DNA of 64,000 nt, from the NCBI RefSeq assembly GCF_006716645.1, contig NZ_VFPL01000001.1:2108001-2172000 (forward strand), in the 5' to 3' direction. Below the pieces are notes generated by a model, which ran no database searches, was not told where the DNA came from, and was given only the letters and a program-made list of their open reading frames with translations. The DNA comes from Arcticibacter tournemirensis (GTDB lineage Bacteria > Bacteroidota > Bacteroidia > Sphingobacteriales > Sphingobacteriaceae). Both the position numbers and the translations under genes were made by a program. Shown in pieces: positions 61,216 to 64,000 of this stretch. Each line of letters begins with the position of its first letter. Within the stretch, counting starts at the first letter, position 1.

Positions 61216-64000
61216 ATGTATAAAATTTGTACTGGATTAATATGCAGGTATAAACGCTGCATCACATTTAAATATTTGCTTGCCATGAAACTAACCGTTT
61301 TCCTAATGATGGCAGCATTCTTACAGGTAAGTGCCACGGGATACGCGCAGAAAATTAGTTTAACAGAACGAAACGTAACCATAGAGCAGGTCTTTAAAGA
61401 AATCAAGAAGCAAAGTCAGTATGACTTCTTTTATGATCTCGAAATGTTGCAGGAAACAAAGCCTGTTAACATATCTGTAAAAAATGCTTCCATAGAAAAT
61501 GTTCTCGAAAAGTGTTTTGAAGGACAGCCAATAACCTATGTAATAGAACAGAATACTATTGTTGTAAAGAGGAAGCCTAAAGGTGCGCAATCCCTCACTT
61601 CCGCTGCTATAATCCCGGTAAATGTATCAGGACGGGTAGTCGACGAGAAAGGTGCCGGACTGCCTGGGGTTAGCGTGAGGGTCAAAGGAACCTCGGCGGC
61701 AACCAGTACCGATATAGAGGGCCGCTTCAGGATCAACGTGCAGGATGCAAATGCCAGTCTTGTTTTTACATTCATCGGATACGGCACTAAAGAGATCCCT
61801 TTAAGAGGTCAGTCTTCTCTCTCGGTACAAATGCAGCCAGAGCAAAAGGCGCTGGAAGAAGTGGTTGTAGTAGGGTATGGTACCCAAAGAAGATCTAGTG
61901 TGGTAGGTGCCGTCGATCAGGTAACTTCTGCAGCAATCGAGGGACGCCCCTCTGTGAATACAACTCAAGCCTTGCAGGGCGTTTCCCCCAACCTCGTAGT
62001 TCAGCAGAGAAACTCAGAGCCCGGCGCAGGAATGAACCTGAACGTCAGAGGGATTAGTACCATGGGTAATAATAGTCCGCTGGTAGTTATTGACGGAATC
62101 GTGGGCGGAGATATAAACCTCCTAAATCCCCAGGATATCGAAACGGTGTCTGTCCTGAAAGATGCCGGAAGCGCTGCTATTTACGGTTCAAGAGCCTCAA
62201 ATGGGGTCGTGCTCGTAACTACAAAAAAAGGCAAGAAAAACATGAAGCCCACAGTCAACTATAATGGACTGGCTGGCGTGAATGATCCGAAAATGTTCTT
62301 TAAACCTGTGAGTGCCTACGAGAATGCAATTCTGAGGAATGAGTCGCGGGCAAATTCAGGATTAGGATCTGTAGTGTACACACCTGAGCAGATACGCACA
62401 TTCAAGGAACAGGGCGATAACGAATGGTTTGTTGATGCCATTACTCAAAGCGCCTGGCAGCAAAATCACAATCTTAGCGTTACAGGCGGCAGCGAAACCT
62501 CAACTTATATGGTATCGGTAGGGTATACCGACCAGGCAAGTAACTTCGTGGGGCCATCTAAAGGGCTTAGAAGGTATAATTACCGGATGAACCTTACGCA
62601 CGAGTATGGAAGGCTTAAATTCACCTCGGTGCTTGCCTATACTAAAAGCGATATAAGGGATCACGCCTCCTCTACGGGTACATTAATGGTGGATGCTGCA
62701 CGTGTACCTCTTAACTATCGCTTAAAAGACGATGAAGGCCGTTACCTTACCAACGACGTATTGCAGGAGTTTAATCCCCTCGGCGTTCTTGAGAAGGGCG
62801 GTTTCCGCAAATACGATAATGATAACATATTCGGTAGCTTAACGGCTGAATTAAAGTTAACCAGCTTTCTTAAGCTGAAGGGCGTGTTCGGCGGAAGTCA
62901 GTATTCAAACAGTCAGTTTGAAAGAGTGATGAAGGTGAATTACTTTCCCGCGGGCGTTTCAGGTGCCGATTATAATGTTAATGACGAAAGCAGGAAACTG
63001 CGTGACCTGAATACACAGTTCCTGGCACAGTTTACTAAAACCTTTAATAAGTCGCATGATGTCGACGTTCTTGTTGGCGTATCTAACGAAAACCATGAAG
63101 AGCGTGGTATTAAACTTCAAAGGAGAAATACAGACCCCGAACTCGGTACACCCGTCACTGAAACGATAATCAACGAAGCGGAGACTAAGAATTCCAATCA
63201 AGGCTCGGGACAGAACAGTTTGAATTCACTTTTCGGAAGGGCTTCATATTCCTTCGATAACAAGTATTATGCAGAATTCAACTTCAGGTATGACGGTTCT
63301 TCGAAATTCAGAAAAGGGTATCGCTGGGGCTTTTTCCCTGCAGGATCAGTAGGGTACCGCCTTACTGAAGAAAACTTCATGCAGAATTACCGCGACAAAG
63401 TTGGTGATTTGAAGCTGAGGGCATCTTACGGGATAGTAGGAAACCAAAACGTAGGAAACTTCCAGTACCAAACTACCTTCTTTACATTTGGTCCGGCCTA
63501 TGGCTTTAACAATGAAGAAGTTTCTGCTACAGGGTTTAACTTTGCCAATCCCGACTTAAGATGGGAACGTGCTGCAACATTTAACATCGGAGCAGATTTC
63601 AGTTTCTTTAAAAATGCTCTAACTTATTCTTTCGATTACTTTAACAAAATAACCAAAGACATCCTGGTGAAACCACAGGTTCCTGGTGTGTTTGGTACAA
63701 CTCTTCCCGACTTTAATGCTGGTAAGGTAAGAAATCAGGGTTGGGAAATGGCCCTGTCATACAGGCATGCCGGAAGAGTGTTAAGACATACGGTATCATT
63801 AAATGTTGGTGATACAAAAAATAAAGTGCTTTACTTCGAAGGAACAGAGAATTTGCCAAGGGTTGATGAACTGCGCTATCTGCAAATGACTGGCTTCCCT
63901 TACAGATCTTATGTTGGATATAAAAGAGACGGTTACTTCCAGAACATCGATGAAGTGAGTGCGGGTGCCAAGCCATCAGGACTGCTTGTTCAACCGGGTG
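61216..64000 (+). CDS. SusC/RagA TonB-dependent receptor with STN domain (partial)
   Basis: The frame is open from ATG 61216 to the end of the window (928 codons seen). The start at 61216 (MYKICTGLICRY...) fits the long basic leaders of Sphingobacteriaceae SusC proteins; an internal ATG at 61285 (MKLTVFLMM) would give a plain signal peptide. Next come an STN domain at about residues 50-125 (ISLTERNVTIEQVFKEI), a carboxypeptidase-D-like domain (SGRVVDEKGAGLPGVSVRVKG), the TonB box region (EEVVVVGYG), a plug (LNVRGISTMGNNSPLVVIDG, GSRASNGVVLVTTKKG) and the first part of the barrel. STN-bearing receptors signal to FecR. A SusD partner should follow outside the window. Confidence 0.95.
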   Translation, partial: MYKICTGLICRYKRCITFKYLLAMKLTVFLMMAAFLQVSATGYAQKISLTERNVTIEQVFKEIKKQSQYDFFYDLEMLQETKPVNISVKNASIENVLEKCFEGQPITYVIEQNTIVVKRKPKGAQSLTSAAIIPVNVSGRVVDEKGAGLPGVSVRVKGTSAATSTDIEGRFRINVQDANASLVFTFIGYGTKEIPLRGQSSLSVQMQPEQKALEEVVVVGYGTQRRSSVVGAVDQVTSAAIEGRPSVNTTQALQGVSPNLVVQQRNSEPGAGMNLNVRGISTMGNNSPLVVIDGIVGGDINLLNPQDIETVSVLKDAGSAAIYGSRASNGVVLVTTKKGKKNMKPTVNYNGLAGVNDPKMFFKPVSAYENAILRNESRANSGLGSVVYTPEQIRTFKEQGDNEWFVDAITQSAWQQNHNLSVTGGSETSTYMVSVGYTDQASNFVGPSKGLRRYNYRMNLTHEYGRLKFTSVLAYTKSDIRDHASSTGTLMVDAARVPLNYRLKDDEGRYLTNDVLQEFNPLGVLEKGGFRKYDNDNIFGSLTAELKLTSFLKLKGVFGGSQYSNSQFERVMKVNYFPAGVSGADYNVNDESRKLRDLNTQFLAQFTKTFNKSHDVDVLVGVSNENHEERGIKLQRRNTDPELGTPVTETIINEAETKNSNQGSGQNSLNSLFGRASYSFDNKYYAEFNFRYDGSSKFRKGYRWGFFPAGSVGYRLTEENFMQNYRDKVGDLKLRASYGIVGNQNVGNFQYQTTFFTFGPAYGFNNEEVSATGFNFANPDLRWERAATFNIGADFSFFKNALTYSFDYFNKITKDILVKPQVPGVFGTTLPDFNAGKVRNQGWEMALSYRHAGRVLRHTVSLNVGDTKNKVLYFEGTENLPRVDELRYLQMTGFPYRSYVGYKRDGYFQNIDEVSAGAKPSGLLVQPG

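Overview
The window looks like a chromosomal segment of a Bacteroidota bacterium, most likely of the family Sphingobacteriaceae (Pedobacter or a relative). The evidence is a SusC-type TonB receptor with an STN domain behind an ECF sigma/FecR pair, a PorP/SprF protein next to a protein with a gliding-motility-type (T9SS type B) C-terminus, a full Bat operon, the alternative Bacteroidota GlmU-like enzyme, YpdA, MqnC, and promoter -7 boxes of the form TAnnTTTG with few Shine-Dalgarno sequences. The family placement is inference.

Layout. 1-5 kb (+): the tail of a GH43-like enzyme, a secreted GH31 glycosidase and a sulfatase broken by a frameshift; this is a polysaccharide-degradation segment. 5-14 kb (-): a NIPSNAP protein, then the tightly overlapping moxR / DUF58 / batA / batB / batC / batD / batE locus. 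14.5-20.3 kb: a secreted protein of unknown function, a PorP/SprF protein and a convergent 1176-residue surface protein with a type B sorting domain. 20.4-25.9 kb: an HMA-AraC regulator, a lipoprotein, an Nramp transporter fused to a universal stress domain with a divergent Lrp regulator, Ung, and two small proteins. 25.9-31.4 kb (-): LysS, long-chain acyl-CoA ligase, IscA-like carrier and IscS. 31.8-36.6 kb (+): L31 type B, then GlmU-like, TpiA, PrmA, Mpl and an XRE regulator. 36.7-46.1 kb (-): acetyltransferase, acidic small protein, ScpB, a two-component propeller kinase/LytTR regulator pair, MqnC, YpdA and transaldolase-like aldolase. 46.25 kb: the signal recognition particle RNA (minus strand). 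46.6-52.6 kb (+): glutamate synthase GltB/GltD. 52.8-58.7 kb: TrmH-type methyltransferase, GalK, then a LacI-type repressor divergent from xylB-xylA with a clear operator. 59-64 kb (+): ECF sigma, FecR anti-sigma and a SusC receptor that runs off the window, together forming a cell-surface signalling unit.

The most unusual signal is not a gene. At about ten places between genes there are short degenerate tandem repeats with a strict 7-bp period. The local unit differs between sites, but in one orientation nearly all fit RTTGNNN (GTTGAAA, GTTGTAG, ATTGGCT, ATTGACA, ATTGCTG, GTTGTAA). Many begin at or inside the stop codon of the upstream gene, and between convergent genes they occur as inverted pairs. 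One further intergenic site has an 11-bp version, also arranged as an inverted pair. They recall the heptanucleotide STRR sequences of cyanobacteria.

Other points: three genes that appear to be leaderless, two cases where a -7 box is built into the U-tract of the preceding terminator, a palindrome over the mntH promoter, and a long perfect hairpin between the sigma and anti-sigma genes. I saw no tRNA or rRNA gene, CRISPR array, insertion sequence or prophage.
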